A stretch of 64,000 nt of DNA from JBGZFC01 sp964631255 (GTDB lineage: Bacteria; Bacteroidota; Bacteroidia; Bacteroidales; Dysgonomonadaceae), in assembly GCA_964631255.1 (NCBI GenBank), contig CAZVWS010000002.1:51225-115224 (forward strand), read 5' to 3'. The notes under the pieces were generated by a model. It was not told where the DNA came from. It saw only the letters and a program-made list of their open reading frames with translations, and made no database searches. This document shows, one piece after another, positions 24,324 to 34,073 of this stretch. Within the stretch, counting starts at the first letter, position 1. Every line of letters starts with the position of its first letter. Both the position numbers and the translations under genes were made by a program.

Positions 24324-26867
24324 CTAATTATCTACTTCCATATTTTCATTATTGATATCAATATCATTTTCTATTTGGAGCGAATCGTTTTCGTCTGTTT
24401 CATCGGCATTTACCTTACAAACGGAAGCAATTTCGTCGTTTCGTTTTTCCAAATTTATCAAACGAACGCCTTGTGTGGCACGTCCCATGATGCGAATATC
24501 GGAAATTTTCACACGTATAGTTATACCAGACTTGTTAATTATCATTAAATCATTTTCATCCGTTACACTTTTAATGGCTACTAACTTGCCGGTTTTTTCT
24601 GTAATATTCAGAGTTTTAACGCCTTTGCCTCCACGTCGGGTAATTCGGTAGATGGGTTCTCCATCCTCGTCATCGAGCATGGTGCGTTTTCCATAGCCTT
24701 GCTCGGAAACTACCAGCACGGATTCGCCCGAATCGGGGGTACCGCAAATCATACCAATTACATGGTCTTGACCATCTTCGTCTAACGTCATACCTTTTAC
24801 TCCGGTTGCTGTACGTCCCATGGGTCGTACATCTTCTTCGAAGAAACGTATGGCCCGTCCGTTTCGGTTTGCCATGACAATATTGTTTTTTCCATTGGTC
24901 AGTCGGACGGATATTACTTGGTCGTCGTCGCGCAAACCGATGGCAATTACTCCGTTTTGGCGTGGACGTGAATATGCTTCCAACAATGTTTTCTTTATCA
25001 CACCCTGACTTGTACAGAACAACAAATAGTGCGAGTTGATATATTCGGCATCATCCAGCGTGAGTACGCGCACAAAGGCGGTAATACTGTCGTCGGCATC
25101 GATATTGAGCAGATTTTGAATGGCTCGTCCTTTGGATGTTTTTGTGCCTTCGGGAATTTCGTAAACTTTCAACCAATAGCATTTTCCTTTTTGTGTGAAG
25201 AATAGCATATAGTTGTGGTTTGTAGCGGGATAGATATATTCTACGAAGTCTTCGTCGCGGGTTTGTGAACCTTTAGCCCCTACTCCACCTCGGTTTTGTG
25301 TTTTGAAGTCGATAAGCGGTGTGCGTTTAATGTAACCCAAATGTGAAATGGTTATAATCATTTCGTCGTCGGAATAAAAATCTTCTGGATTCATATCTTC
25401 TGCCGAGAAGATAATTTCTGAACGACGTTCGTCGCCAAATTTGTCGCGTATTTCTATCAATTCTGTCTTGATAATTTCCATACGCAACTCCTCGTTGTTG
25501 AGAATATTGTTGAGATGTTCTATCAGTTTTTGTATCTCTTCAAACTCGGCTCTGAGTTTATTTTGCTCCAATCCGGTAAGTTGTCGCAAACGCATTTCTA
25601 CAATTGCACGCGATTGTATCTCAGATAGTTCGAATCGTTCCATCAAGTGTTGGATTGCCTCTTGCGGAGTACTCGATCTACGTATAATGGCAATGACTTC
25701 GTCTATATTGTCCGAAGCAATAATTAGTCCTTGTAATATGTGCGCACGCTCTTCGGCTTTGCGAAGTTCGTATCGGGTACGGCGAACAACTACATCGTGT
25801 CTGTGTTCCACAAAGTATGCAATCATTTGCTTCATGTTGAGCATTTGTGGACGTCCTTTTACCAGCGCGATATTGTTTACGCTGAAGGAAGATTGCATTG
25901 CCGTGAGTTTGTACAATTTGTTGAGTACCACATTGGCATTTGCGTCGCGTTTCAAATCGACAACGATTCGCATTCCTTGGCGGTCCGATTCATCGTTCAC
26001 GTTTGAAATTCCTTCTATTTTTTTCTCGCCAACCAAGTCTGCTATGTGGCTGATTAGGTCTGCTTTGTTTACCAAATAGGGAATTTCGAAAACCACAATT
26101 TTGTCGTGTGTTTTACCCGATTCAATTTCGGCTTTGGCTCGCATTACAATTCGTCCACGGCCTGTTTCAAAAGCTTCTTCCACACCTTTGTAGCCATAAA
26201 TATAGGCTCCGGTTGGGAAATCGGGTGCCTTTATGTAGTGCATCAAACCTTTTGTATCTATCTCGTTGTCATTAATATAGGCTATGATTCCGTTTATCAC
26301 CTCAGTTAGGTTGTGCGGTGCCATATTGGTTGCCATACCCACGGCAATACCCGATGCCCCGTTTATAATCAGGTTGGGTATGCGTGTTGGCAAAACGGTT
26401 GGTTCTAAAAGCGTATCGTCGAAGTTATTTTGGAAATCTACGGTTTCTTTGTCTATATCGCGCAGCATCTCTTCTGCCAATTTATTCAACCGAGCTTCGG
26501 TATAACGCATTGCCGCGGGACTGTCGCCGTCAACACTTCCCATGTTTCCCTGACCGTCAACCAACATATAGCGCATGCTCCATTCTTGGGCAAGGCGCAC
26601 CATGGCGTTGTAAACCGACGAGTCGCCGTGTGGGTGAAATTTACCCATTACCTCCCCTACAATACGTGCCGATTTTTTGTAAGGCTTGTCGGAGGTGTTT
26701 CCCAATTCGGACATTCCGAACAGGATGCGTCTGTGCACGGGTTTAAAGCCATCGCGCACTTCGGGCAAGGCGCGTGATACGATAACGGACATCGAATAAT
26801 CGATATACGCCGATTTCATTTCATCTTCAATATTTATCTTGATGATTCTGTCTTCTTGGTTGGTCAT
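24324..26867 (-). CDS. gyrA: DNA gyrase subunit A
   Basis: An 847-aa type II topoisomerase subunit that breaks and rejoins DNA to introduce negative supercoils. The catalytic Tyr122 lies in AAMRYTEARL, and the quinolone-binding region reads HPHGDSSVYNAMVRLAQEW (Ser83, Ser84, Asn87 in E. coli-like numbering). The C-terminal beta-pinwheel contains QNRGGVGAKGSQTRDED, which carries a GyrA-box-like Q-R/N-x-G-G-x-G motif that separates it from ParC. The tail is acidic. gyrB is not in the window. Confidence 0.95.
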   Translation of the reverse strand: MTNQEDRIIKINIEDEMKSAYIDYSMSVIVSRALPEVRDGFKPVHRRILFGMSELGNTSDKPYKKSARIVGEVMGKFHPHGDSSVYNAMVRLAQEWSMRYMLVDGQGNMGSVDGDSPAAMRYTEARLNKLAEEMLRDIDKETVDFQNNFDDTLLEPTVLPTRIPNLIINGASGIAVGMATNMAPHNLTEVINGIIAYINDNEIDTKGLMHYIKAPDFPTGAYIYGYKGVEEAFETGRGRIVMRAKAEIESGKTHDKIVVFEIPYLVNKADLISHIADLVGEKKIEGISNVNDESDRQGMRIVVDLKRDANANVVLNKLYKLTAMQSSFSVNNIALVKGRPQMLNMKQMIAYFVEHRHDVVVRRTRYELRKAEERAHILQGLIIASDNIDEVIAIIRRSSTPQEAIQHLMERFELSEIQSRAIVEMRLRQLTGLEQNKLRAEFEEIQKLIEHLNNILNNEELRMEIIKTELIEIRDKFGDERRSEIIFSAEDMNPEDFYSDDEMIITISHLGYIKRTPLIDFKTQNRGGVGAKGSQTRDEDFVEYIYPATNHNYMLFFTQKGKCYWLKVYEIPEGTKTSKGRAIQNLLNIDADDSITAFVRVLTLDDAEYINSHYLLFCTSQGVIKKTLLEAYSRPRQNGVIAIGLRDDDQVISVRLTNGKNNIVMANRNGRAIRFFEEDVRPMGRTATGVKGMTLDEDGQDHVIGMICGTPDSGESVLVVSEQGYGKRTMLDDEDGEPIYRITRRGGKGVKTLNITEKTGKLVAIKSVTDENDLMIINKSGITIRVKISDIRIMGRATQGVRLINLEKRNDEIASVCKVNADETDENDSLQIENDIDINNENMEVDN

Positions 26868-26930
26868 ATAAAAACTGATTTATTACTTCGCTTGCAATTA
26901 TTAACTGATTGTGTTTTAATAGATTGATTG

Positions 26931-26938
26931 CAAATTTA
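26931..26938 (-). promoter_or_regulatory. possible -7 box for gyrA
   Basis: On the minus strand TAAATTTG, about 64 bp before the gyrA ATG. It fits TAnnTTTG, but the region is AT-rich, so chance is possible. Confidence 0.4.
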
Positions 26939-27038
26939 TTTATTTTCAAAATATTCTACTAAGGTATAGCTTTTTCGTGATTTAACAAAAAATTATCGGG
27001 TAAAAAATCATGATTATTGTCCCGGATTAATTTTTTTT

Positions 27039-27280
27039 AACGTGAGTTCGATATTAGATTTTTAACTGAAAATAATTGAAATTCAATAAGGTAATAAGGT
27101 TGAAGATCACGATGAGTTACAATGATACTAAGGTCGTTTTTAGATAATAAGGTTTTTAGATAAAAAAGCACCTTATTTGTATTTTTCTCAACCTTCGTAG
27201 AAATCAACGTGTGATATAACAGAACCTTATTAACTTATATGTAATATAATAACAGCATCGTTTTATATCGAACTCACGTT
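27039..27280. mobile_element. MITE-like foldback element with 16-bp terminal inverted repeats
   Basis: AACGTGAGTTCGATAT (27039-27054) is the exact reverse complement of 27265-27280. Inside, AATAAGGTT (near 27087) faces AACCTTATT (near 27222), and ATCAC faces GTGAT, so most of the 242-bp segment can fold on itself. No ORF is inside. Runs of T flank both ends, so a target-site duplication cannot be resolved. It lies between the gyrA promoter region and a terminator of the secA side, without interrupting a gene. A non-autonomous transposon is the best explanation. Confidence 0.65.
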
Positions 27281-27322
27281 TTTTTTAGGTTTTATCGTCC
27301 TACCCGATTTTGCAATAAAAAA

Positions 27323-27354
27323 GCCCGAAGAAAATTGTAATTGTTTCTTCGGGC
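27323..27354 (-). terminator. terminator of the secA-side transcript
   Basis: GCCCGAAGAAA pairs perfectly with TTTCTTCGGGC around a 10-nt loop; on the minus strand a run of T follows. It lies about 95 bp past the small membrane protein gene. Confidence 0.9.
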
Positions 27355-27449
27355 TATATTCGCTCAGACAGATACATTGCATGTATTAAGGTCGTCCAAT
27401 AAGCATGATGGACAATAGTATCAAGTAAGCCATTGGTTTAATGAACAGT

Positions 27450-27668
27450 TTATACTTTGAAAAAAAAAGATTCTGAGGTTACTTTTCCTTTACCTAACGC
27501 AAGAAATATTGAACGTGCAAGCAACCATCCGCCCAATCCTATAAAAAGGTATAAAGACAGCGTGTTTACTATTTCGATATTGTTTCTTGACGCTACAATG
27601 ATTAAACTGATGTACAACATAGCGTTAGAAATATCACTCACAACTCTATCTGTAAATATATTTTTCAT
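27450..27668 (-). CDS. small two-helix membrane protein, unknown
   Basis: A 72-aa frame with two hydrophobic segments (about residues 14-31 and 36-58, including YLFIGLGGWLLARSIFLAL) and a basic C-terminal tail. It lies 52 bp after the secA stop and before a clear terminator, so it is probably on the secA transcript. I recognise no family. It could be a real small inner-membrane protein; AT-rich spurious ORF is the alternative. Confidence 0.5.
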   Translation of the reverse strand: MKNIFTDRVVSDISNAMLYISLIIVASRNNIEIVNTLSLYLFIGLGGWLLARSIFLALGKGKVTSESFFFKV

Positions 27669-27720
27669 ACAAATAAAATGTTTAGAAATATACTTTTAAT
27701 AATGTTATTTTGAAAAATAA

Positions 27721-30700
27721 TTAATTCCCTTGTCCGTGACAGTTTTTGTATTTTTTACCACTTCCACAAGGACATGGGTCGTTTCTACTAATTTTTTTCT
27801 CTACCCGAATTGGCTCCAGTTTGCGTTGTTCGCGCTGTTGTGGCATATTTTCGCCGGTGTTGGCGTTTTCGTATTCATCTTTTTGGGTGCGATATTTGCT
27901 GTAATCGGTTTTTTTGTCGGGTGCAGCTTGACGCACATCTTGCGGGTCGCGCAAAGGAATTTGTCCCCGCATCAAGATGGATACTGTTTTGGAGTTCACA
28001 TCGTTAACCATCTGTTTGAACAAGTTGAACGACTCTAGTTTGTAAATCAACAACGGGTCTTTTTGTTCGTAACTTGCGTTTTGAACCGAGTGTCGCAGTT
28101 CGTCCATTTCGCGTAGGTGTTCTTTCCAATCTTCATCAATGGTGTGCAACAATATCGATTTTTCAAACGATTTTACCAATGCTTTCGAGCCGGTTTCGTA
28201 AGCTTCTTGCAGATTGGTAGAGATATTGTACACTCGTTTGCCATCGGTAATCGGAATCAAAATATTTTGATACATCGCACTTTGGTTTTCATACACATCT
28301 TTTATAACTGGTTGTGCAATTTCTGCCAACTTGTCGGTTTTGCGTTTGAATCCGGAAATGGCTTTTTCAATCACTTTTTGTGCCTGTACATCGGTTTTCA
28401 TATCTTTCATCTCGCTTTCCGAGAAAGGAATATCTACTGCCATTACACGGAACAGGTCGAATTTCAAATTTTCGTAATCGCCATCGTTTATCTCCACCAC
28501 GTTTTTAGCGGTTTCGCTAATCATATTGGCAACATCCATTTCGATACGTTCGCCAATGAGGGCGTGGCGACGACGTTTGTAAATTACTTCGCGCTGCGAA
28601 TTCATTACATCGTCGTACTCCAGCAAGCGTTTACGAATTCCGAAGTTATTTTCTTCTACTTTTTTCTGGGCGTTTTCAACCGATTTATTCAACATGCTGT
28701 GCTCCAATACGTCTCCTTCTTTGAAACCCATTCTATCCATCAATCCGGCGATACGTTCTGTTGCGAAAAGTCGCATCAAATCGTCTTCGAGCGATACAAA
28801 GAAAATGGATGAACCGGGGTCGCCTTGACGTCCGGCACGTCCGCGCAACTGGCGGTCTACCCGACGGCTTTCGTGCCGTTCGGTTCCTATGATTGCCAAA
28901 CCGCCGGCATTTTTCACTTCATCGGTCAGTTTGATATCGGTTCCACGTCCTGCCATGTTGGTTGCAATGGTTACCATGCCACGTTGTCCGGCGTTGGCTA
29001 CAATTTCAGCCTCACGTTGGTGTAACTTGGCATTCAGCACGTTATGTTTTATTTTTCGCAAAGTGAGCATTCGGCTCAGCAATTCGGAGATTTCTACCGA
29101 TGTTGTACCCACCAAAACCGGACGACCTTTGGATACTATGCTTTCAATCTCTTCGATTACAGCCGTATATTTTTCGCGTTTGGTTTTGTATATTCTGTCA
29201 TTCATATCGTTGCGCACAATGGGGCGATTGGTAGGAATAACCACCACATCCAGTTTGTAGATGTCCCACAACTCGNNNNNNNNNNTTCTGTTTCGGCAGT
29301 ACCGGTCATACCTGCCAATTTGTTGTACATCCTGAAATAGTTTTGCAAAGTGATGGTGGCAAAAGTTTGTGTTGCCGCTTCTACTTTCACGTGTTCTTTT
29401 GCCTCGATAGCTTGGTGCAATCCGTCGGAGTAGCGACGTCCTTCCATGATACGTCCGGTTTGCTCGTCCACAATTTTCACTTTGTTATCAATAACTACAT
29501 ATTCGTCGTCTTTTTCAAACAAAGTATATGCTTTCAGCAATTGGTTCACCGTGTGAACTCGTTCCGATTTGATGGCATAATTTTGCAAAAGTTCGTCTTT
29601 TTGTGCGGCTTTCTCTTCGTCGGAAGCACTTATATTGTCGAGTTCTGCCAGTTGCGATGCAATATCAGGGAGAACGAAAAACTGCGGGTCGTCTGATTTT
29701 CCGGTCAAAAGGTCGATTCCTTTTTCGGTAAGCTCTATGCTGTTTTGTTTTTCATCAATCACAAAATACAACGGGTCTGTAACAATGTGCATATTGCGCG
29801 ATTGCTCTTGCATGTAAAATTCTTCGGTTTTCAGCATCGTGGCTTTTACACCTTGTTCGCTCAAATATTTGATAAGTGGTTTGTATTTTGGCATACCTTT
29901 GAACGAGCGGAAAAGCAATAAAGCGCCCTCTTCTTGTTCTTTTTTATCGTCGGAAGCCATTTTGGCTTTGGCATCGGCAAGCAATCGGGTTGTCAGTTCA
30001 CGCTGTGCTTTTACAACTTGCTCTACACGAGGACGGTAAACATCAAAAAGTTGGTCGTCGCCTTTTGGCACAGGTCCCGAAATAATGAGAGGAGTTCTCG
30101 CGTCGTCAATCAATACGGAGTCCACCTCATCCACAATGGCATAGTTGTGCATGCGTTGCACCAAATCTTTTGGCGACACTGCCATGTTGTCGCGAAGATA
30201 ATCGAAACCAAACTCGTTATTTGTTCCAAATGTAATATCTGCTTCGTATGCTTTACGACGTGCGTCGGAATTGGGCTCGTGCTTGTCGATACAATCTACC
30301 GACAACCCGTGAAACATGTAAATTGGCCCCATCCATTCGGAGTCACGTTTGGATAGATAATCGTTCACCGTAACCACGTGTACACCTCTGTGTGTGAGCG
30401 CATTCAGAAATACAGGAAGAGTTGCAACCAAGGTTTTACCTTCCCCTGTTGCCATTTCGGCAATTTTTCCTTGGTGTAACACCACACCTCCAAAAAGCTG
30501 CACATCGTAATGTACCATATCCCATTTTATCTCATTACCACCGGCAACCCAATGGTTGTTATAGATGGCTTTGTCGCCTTCAATTCGCACAAAATCGTGT
30601 GTTGCAGCCAAATCTTTGTCAAAGTCGGTAGCTGTTACAACAGTTTCTTCGTTTTCTTTGAATCTTTTGGCAGTTTCCTTCACGATGGAATATGCCTCGG

Positions 30701-31022
30701 GCATTATTTTTTCTAAGGTTTTTTCCAGTTTGGCGGTAATCTCCTTTTCCAGCTTATCTATCTCATTCCAAACAGATTCTCTCTGTTCTAACGGAATTTC
30801 TTCGATACCGGATTTCATCTCTTCGATTCGTGCATTTTCTTCTACAACGGAGTCCGAAAGTTGCTTTTCCAATTCTTTGGTTTTTGCACGAAGTTCGTCG
30901 TTCGACAATTTTTCGATAGCAGCGTATGCCTCTTTGATTGTGTTCACGACAGGATTTATCGCGTTCAAATCTCTTGTGGCTTTGTTTCCAAAAATTTTGC
31001 TTATAAATTTATTGAATCCCAT
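27721..31022 (-). CDS. secA: preprotein translocase ATPase SecA (contains a 10-N assembly gap)
   Basis: The motor of the Sec translocon. The N-terminal part has Walker A MATGEGKT (Gly193-Thr197) and DEVDS; the C-terminal part has TNMAGRGTDIKL, RQLRGRAGRQGDPG and a Cys-rich zinc tail (NDPCPCGSGKKYKNCHG) for SecB and ribosome contacts. Ten N at 29276-29285 break the frame between GMTGTAETE and ELWDIYKLDV. The conserved family sequence there needs only about five bases where ten N stand; with five, the gene is 3297 nt and encodes about 1098 aa, usual for Bacteroidetes. The break is therefore a filler gap, not a mutation. Confidence 0.96.
29276..29285. other. assembly gap (10 N) inside secA
   Basis: Exactly ten N, a standard filler length. 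The flanking codons show that the true missing length is most likely 5 nt (or 5 plus a multiple of 3). Confidence 0.95.
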
Positions 31023-31129
31023 ATTTTCTATTTTTTATTTACTCCATTTTGTTGAACGAATGAAGTCTATTTTATTTGTTTACTTTATTATTTTATTTGT
31101 AGAAATATTTTTTCTTATTCTTAGGTTTG

Positions 31130-31137
31130 CAAATTTA
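31130..31137 (-). promoter_or_regulatory. possible -7 box for secA, overlapping the upstream stop codon
   Basis: On the minus strand TAAATTTG, overlapping the TAA stop of the phosphatase-family gene and about 108 bp before the secA ATG. It matches TAnnTTTG in an AT-rich context. Confidence 0.35.
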
Positions 31138-32718
31138 AAAAAGTTCTTTCAATATCTTTGCTTTTGCAGCGTTGGGAGCTCTGATACGAAGCCTGTGCGA
31201 AATAGTTGGTGCTATATCTGTGGCATCAATTGTTCTATCTATTCTTTTTGCCGGAATGCCATTTCCAAAAAAGAAAACCGGCGCATTTATCGCGTTATTG
31301 CGCACTCGTTCTTCTTTTTGGGTACTGTTCTCTTCCACAATATTCCACCCGGGTTGCAGTTCGATAAACAAATCGCCCGAAATCTCTTTGTAATAGCCGT
31401 TTCTGTATCTTTGTGTATTGCCGTTGTAGGCTCCGTGCATCATTTGATAAGAAGTAATAACATCTTGTATTCCTGCCGATTGAACCAGAAATTCTGCCGA
31501 TTTTCGTTGCATTTCAATGAAATCTACCTTGCGGTCTTCAATCAATTTGTGGTCGAAAAAAAGTTGCGAATCGTAGTATTTGCTTACCCATTGATGTCTT
31601 CCATAGAGTGCCATTAAGTACATATTGAGCAGCGAAACGCTTCTGTCGGGGTAGAAATTACCTGCCGATGTTGTCATATCTGCCGGAATAATCTCTTGCT
31701 CGTTAAAGTATCCGGTGGAAACAACCAGAATGAGCGTATTATTTAACCCAACCGATTTATCGATGGTGTCAATAAAATCGGCAAGTTGTTTATCCAACTG
31801 ATAATAAATATCTTGAATCTCGACTGAATAATTTTTATCCAACGCATTTTCGTAATTTCCGGCATACAATGTCAATGCCAAAAAGTCAGGATTTAGTCTT
31901 GTTCCCAATGAATTGGATTTTAAAACTTTTTTGGCTAAATCAAAAATCTCGCCATTTACCATTGGAGATTGTTTAAACAGGCGGATGCTATTTTTTTTAT
32001 CAGAACCAAAAAAGTGCTGAAAATTATACAAGTTTTTGGTGTATGGAAATGCGTTGAATTTTTTTACATCCAAAGCCGGTCGCCAACTGAACTGCCCGAT
32101 TCGTTTGCTGAGCGATTCCGAACCACGATTTTGTTGTTCTATAACGGGTTGTTTTTGTTTGTAAAACGTGGTTGTAGCCCAGTTTCCCGAAACATCATCT
32201 ATCCAAAATGCGCCATTGGCAGCATGACCGCCCGATGCCAGTGCTTGCGAAGCGTGTGGTGCAAAAGCAAACACATCCGACTGTCCGCCGGAGGCGATTT
32301 TCAGTTCGTCGGTTATGGTGGATGTTCGAATGGCAAGTGGCGATAAGCGTGTGGAGGTGGAATAGCCGGAATAATTATCGTCGCTGTAAATAGAAATCTC
32401 GTTTTTCTCTTTCGGGTTGTACCTTTTTTCTGCAACAATGCCGTGATGTGACGGGTTTGCCCCTGTAAATAAAGTGGTTATTGTGGATGCTTTGTCCAGA
32501 CTTGGAAAATCGAACTGCATATCGGTGTAAACCAAGCCACCGTTTTGTAGCCTTTTGAATCCATCCTCGCCAAATGTATGTCCAAACAATTCCAGATAAT
32601 CGCCTCGTAATTGGTCTATGGTAATGGCTACCACCAACTTGGGCATGGTTTGGGTTGTTTGTGCATGGAGCGAAGTCAGCGTGAAAAGTGCCACAAATGA
32701 GGATAATATTCTAATCAT
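31135..32718 (-). CDS. alkaline-phosphatase-superfamily protein (PafA/NPP type), secreted
   Basis: A 527-aa protein with a signal peptide (cleavage near SLHA, residue 19). It has the alkaline phosphatase / nucleotide pyrophosphatase core: metal ligand Asp in ITIDQLRGDYLELFG and a nucleophile Thr (about residue 82) in ASTITTLFTGANPSHHGI, which aligns with the Thr of PafA. HGAYNGNTQRYRNGYY and TIDATDIAPTISHRLRIRAP near the C-terminus supply further metal-ligand positions. It probably hydrolyses phosphomonoesters or diesters in the periplasm. The exact substrate cannot be read from sequence. Confidence 0.85.
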   Translation of the reverse strand: MIRILSSFVALFTLTSLHAQTTQTMPKLVVAITIDQLRGDYLELFGHTFGEDGFKRLQNGGLVYTDMQFDFPSLDKASTITTLFTGANPSHHGIVAEKRYNPKEKNEISIYSDDNYSGYSTSTRLSPLAIRTSTITDELKIASGGQSDVFAFAPHASQALASGGHAANGAFWIDDVSGNWATTTFYKQKQPVIEQQNRGSESLSKRIGQFSWRPALDVKKFNAFPYTKNLYNFQHFFGSDKKNSIRLFKQSPMVNGEIFDLAKKVLKSNSLGTRLNPDFLALTLYAGNYENALDKNYSVEIQDIYYQLDKQLADFIDTIDKSVGLNNTLILVVSTGYFNEQEIIPADMTTSAGNFYPDRSVSLLNMYLMALYGRHQWVSKYYDSQLFFDHKLIEDRKVDFIEMQRKSAEFLVQSAGIQDVITSYQMMHGAYNGNTQRYRNGYYKEISGDLFIELQPGWNIVEENSTQKEERVRNNAINAPVFFFGNGIPAKRIDRTIDATDIAPTISHRLRIRAPNAAKAKILKELF

Positions 32719-32772
32719 TGGGTGTATATCAAAGTCTCTAGTTTTTAGCTTGCAAATATTGTGCTAAAAAAA

Positions 32773-34023
32773 TCACTGCCCCCACCCCGCTTTCATATAT
32801 CTGGACGAAACATATCGTTTGTTGGATAATGTTTTTCTGCGTGATATAAAAACATTCATCCCCGAGCGAATCCACAAACTCATTGAAAATGGGATAGTTG
32901 CTAATGGCATTTTTTGGGGTATCCACCACCAAAAAAGCAGAAAGAGCGTTAAGGTTACAAAGTTAATAAAATGATAGATATTTACCACTTTTTTTGCAGG
33001 TTTTACCCAAAATAAAATGGCAAAAAATAATGCAAAAAAGTTCATCCAAACAAAATTCCAATTGGATCCGGTTGCCGGATGTTCCGAGAAAAACATCATG
33101 AAGAATAGTATCGAACCACCAATTCCAACAATGGAAAAAAGCAAGGTATCGTATATTTTTGTCAGCCTTGTTCTACTCCATTTGATATACTGATGAACCG
33201 ATAGCAACAAGGAGAGTAAAAACAATGCGAATGCTATATATATAGGAGAAAATACAGACCATTCGCGTCCTTTCTTTTCACTCTTATCTTCCTTGATAAC
33301 AAGCTCTTTGCTTTTTACAATGGGGTAAGATACCGAATCGTTTCTCACAACGGTGGTTTCATCTAACGAGTGCATCAAATAGGCGGGAATAAACATCTTT
33401 TCGCGTAGCGAAATTGCCCGGTCTGCTTCGCTTCCAACAATTAAATCGATACCAAATTTCATCCATGGATGCGAGTTGACACACTCGTGAATTAAATCGC
33501 GAAATGTTTGGGTTTTCTTATCGGCAGGATAGATAATGTTGCCTTCGGTATATTCTTCGATCAAATCGCGCGGACGAGTAACACAGTTGTCGAAAAGATA
33601 GTTGTAACGGTATTCTCTGTTTTCAGGCAAATGATTGATATATAATGCTTCCCATATTTTTTGTTTTTCGCTTTGTGTCAGATTGAGTTCCTGTTTTATA
33701 ACTTCCACTCTTTTACTACCATAATCTCGCAAAAAATGATTTAAATCGGTTATACCGAGAATATAATCGGTTTTGCCACGCATGAAGTTGTAAATAAAAT
33801 GTGGTTGTGTAGGATCGAAAAATCCATAATTGAAAACAACATCTAAGTTGGTAGAATCATCTTCTACATACAGAGCCGTGTGCCCAAAAAGCGCGTAAGC
33901 TGCATCATCCCAAGAGGCGGCCGTCATCAAGCTGACTTTTGCACTGTCGCTGAGTTGTAAGATTTGCGCCTGCAGCGAAATAGTATATAAAAATACGAAA
34001 AATAAAATAATGGTTTTCTTCAT
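32773..34023 (-). CDS. DUF4105 (Lnb-like) membrane protein
   Basis: A 416-aa protein with a signal peptide (ending SLQAQ). The periplasmic N-terminal domain contains ALFGHTALYVED and YNYLFDNCVTRPRDLIEEYT, the His and Cys/Asn pattern of DUF4105 proteins, related to the papain-like lipoprotein N-acylating enzyme Lnb. Five or so transmembrane helices follow in the C-terminal third. Lipoprotein N-acylation or peptidase-like activity is possible but not proven for Bacteroidetes. The C-terminal end is only about 55 bp from the phosphatase gene, so an operon is likely. Confidence 0.75.
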   Translation of the reverse strand: MKKTIILFFVFLYTISLQAQILQLSDSAKVSLMTAASWDDAAYALFGHTALYVEDDSTNLDVVFNYGFFDPTQPHFIYNFMRGKTDYILGITDLNHFLRDYGSKRVEVIKQELNLTQSEKQKIWEALYINHLPENREYRYNYLFDNCVTRPRDLIEEYTEGNIIYPADKKTQTFRDLIHECVNSHPWMKFGIDLIVGSEADRAISLREKMFIPAYLMHSLDETTVVRNDSVSYPIVKSKELVIKEDKSEKKGREWSVFSPIYIAFALFLLSLLLSVHQYIKWSRTRLTKIYDTLLFSIVGIGGSILFFMMFFSEHPATGSNWNFVWMNFFALFFAILFWVKPAKKVVNIYHFINFVTLTLFLLFWWWIPQKMPLATIPFSMSLWIRSGMNVFISRRKTLSNKRYVSSRYMKAGWGQ

Positions 34024-34054
34024 AAAACACTATTTTTTAATTGAAAACAGGCTA

Positions 34055-34062
34055 CAAATATA
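34055..34062 (-). promoter_or_regulatory. predicted -7 box for the DUF4105 gene
   Basis: On the minus strand TATATTTG, 31 bp before the ATG at 34023. It lies close to the stop of the DUF5686 gene. Confidence 0.45.
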
Positions 34063-34073
34063 GTCATAAAAGA

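Noticed and set aside
26600..26640. Asn at position 87 of GyrA, a place where changes cause quinolone resistance in E. coli
   Set aside because: Non-acidic residues at this position are usual in Bacteroidetes GyrA, and Ser83 is intact, so this is not evidence of acquired resistance.
29202..29285. Apparent frameshift in secA
   Set aside because: Explained by the filler length of the N run; the flanking protein sequence is normal on both sides.
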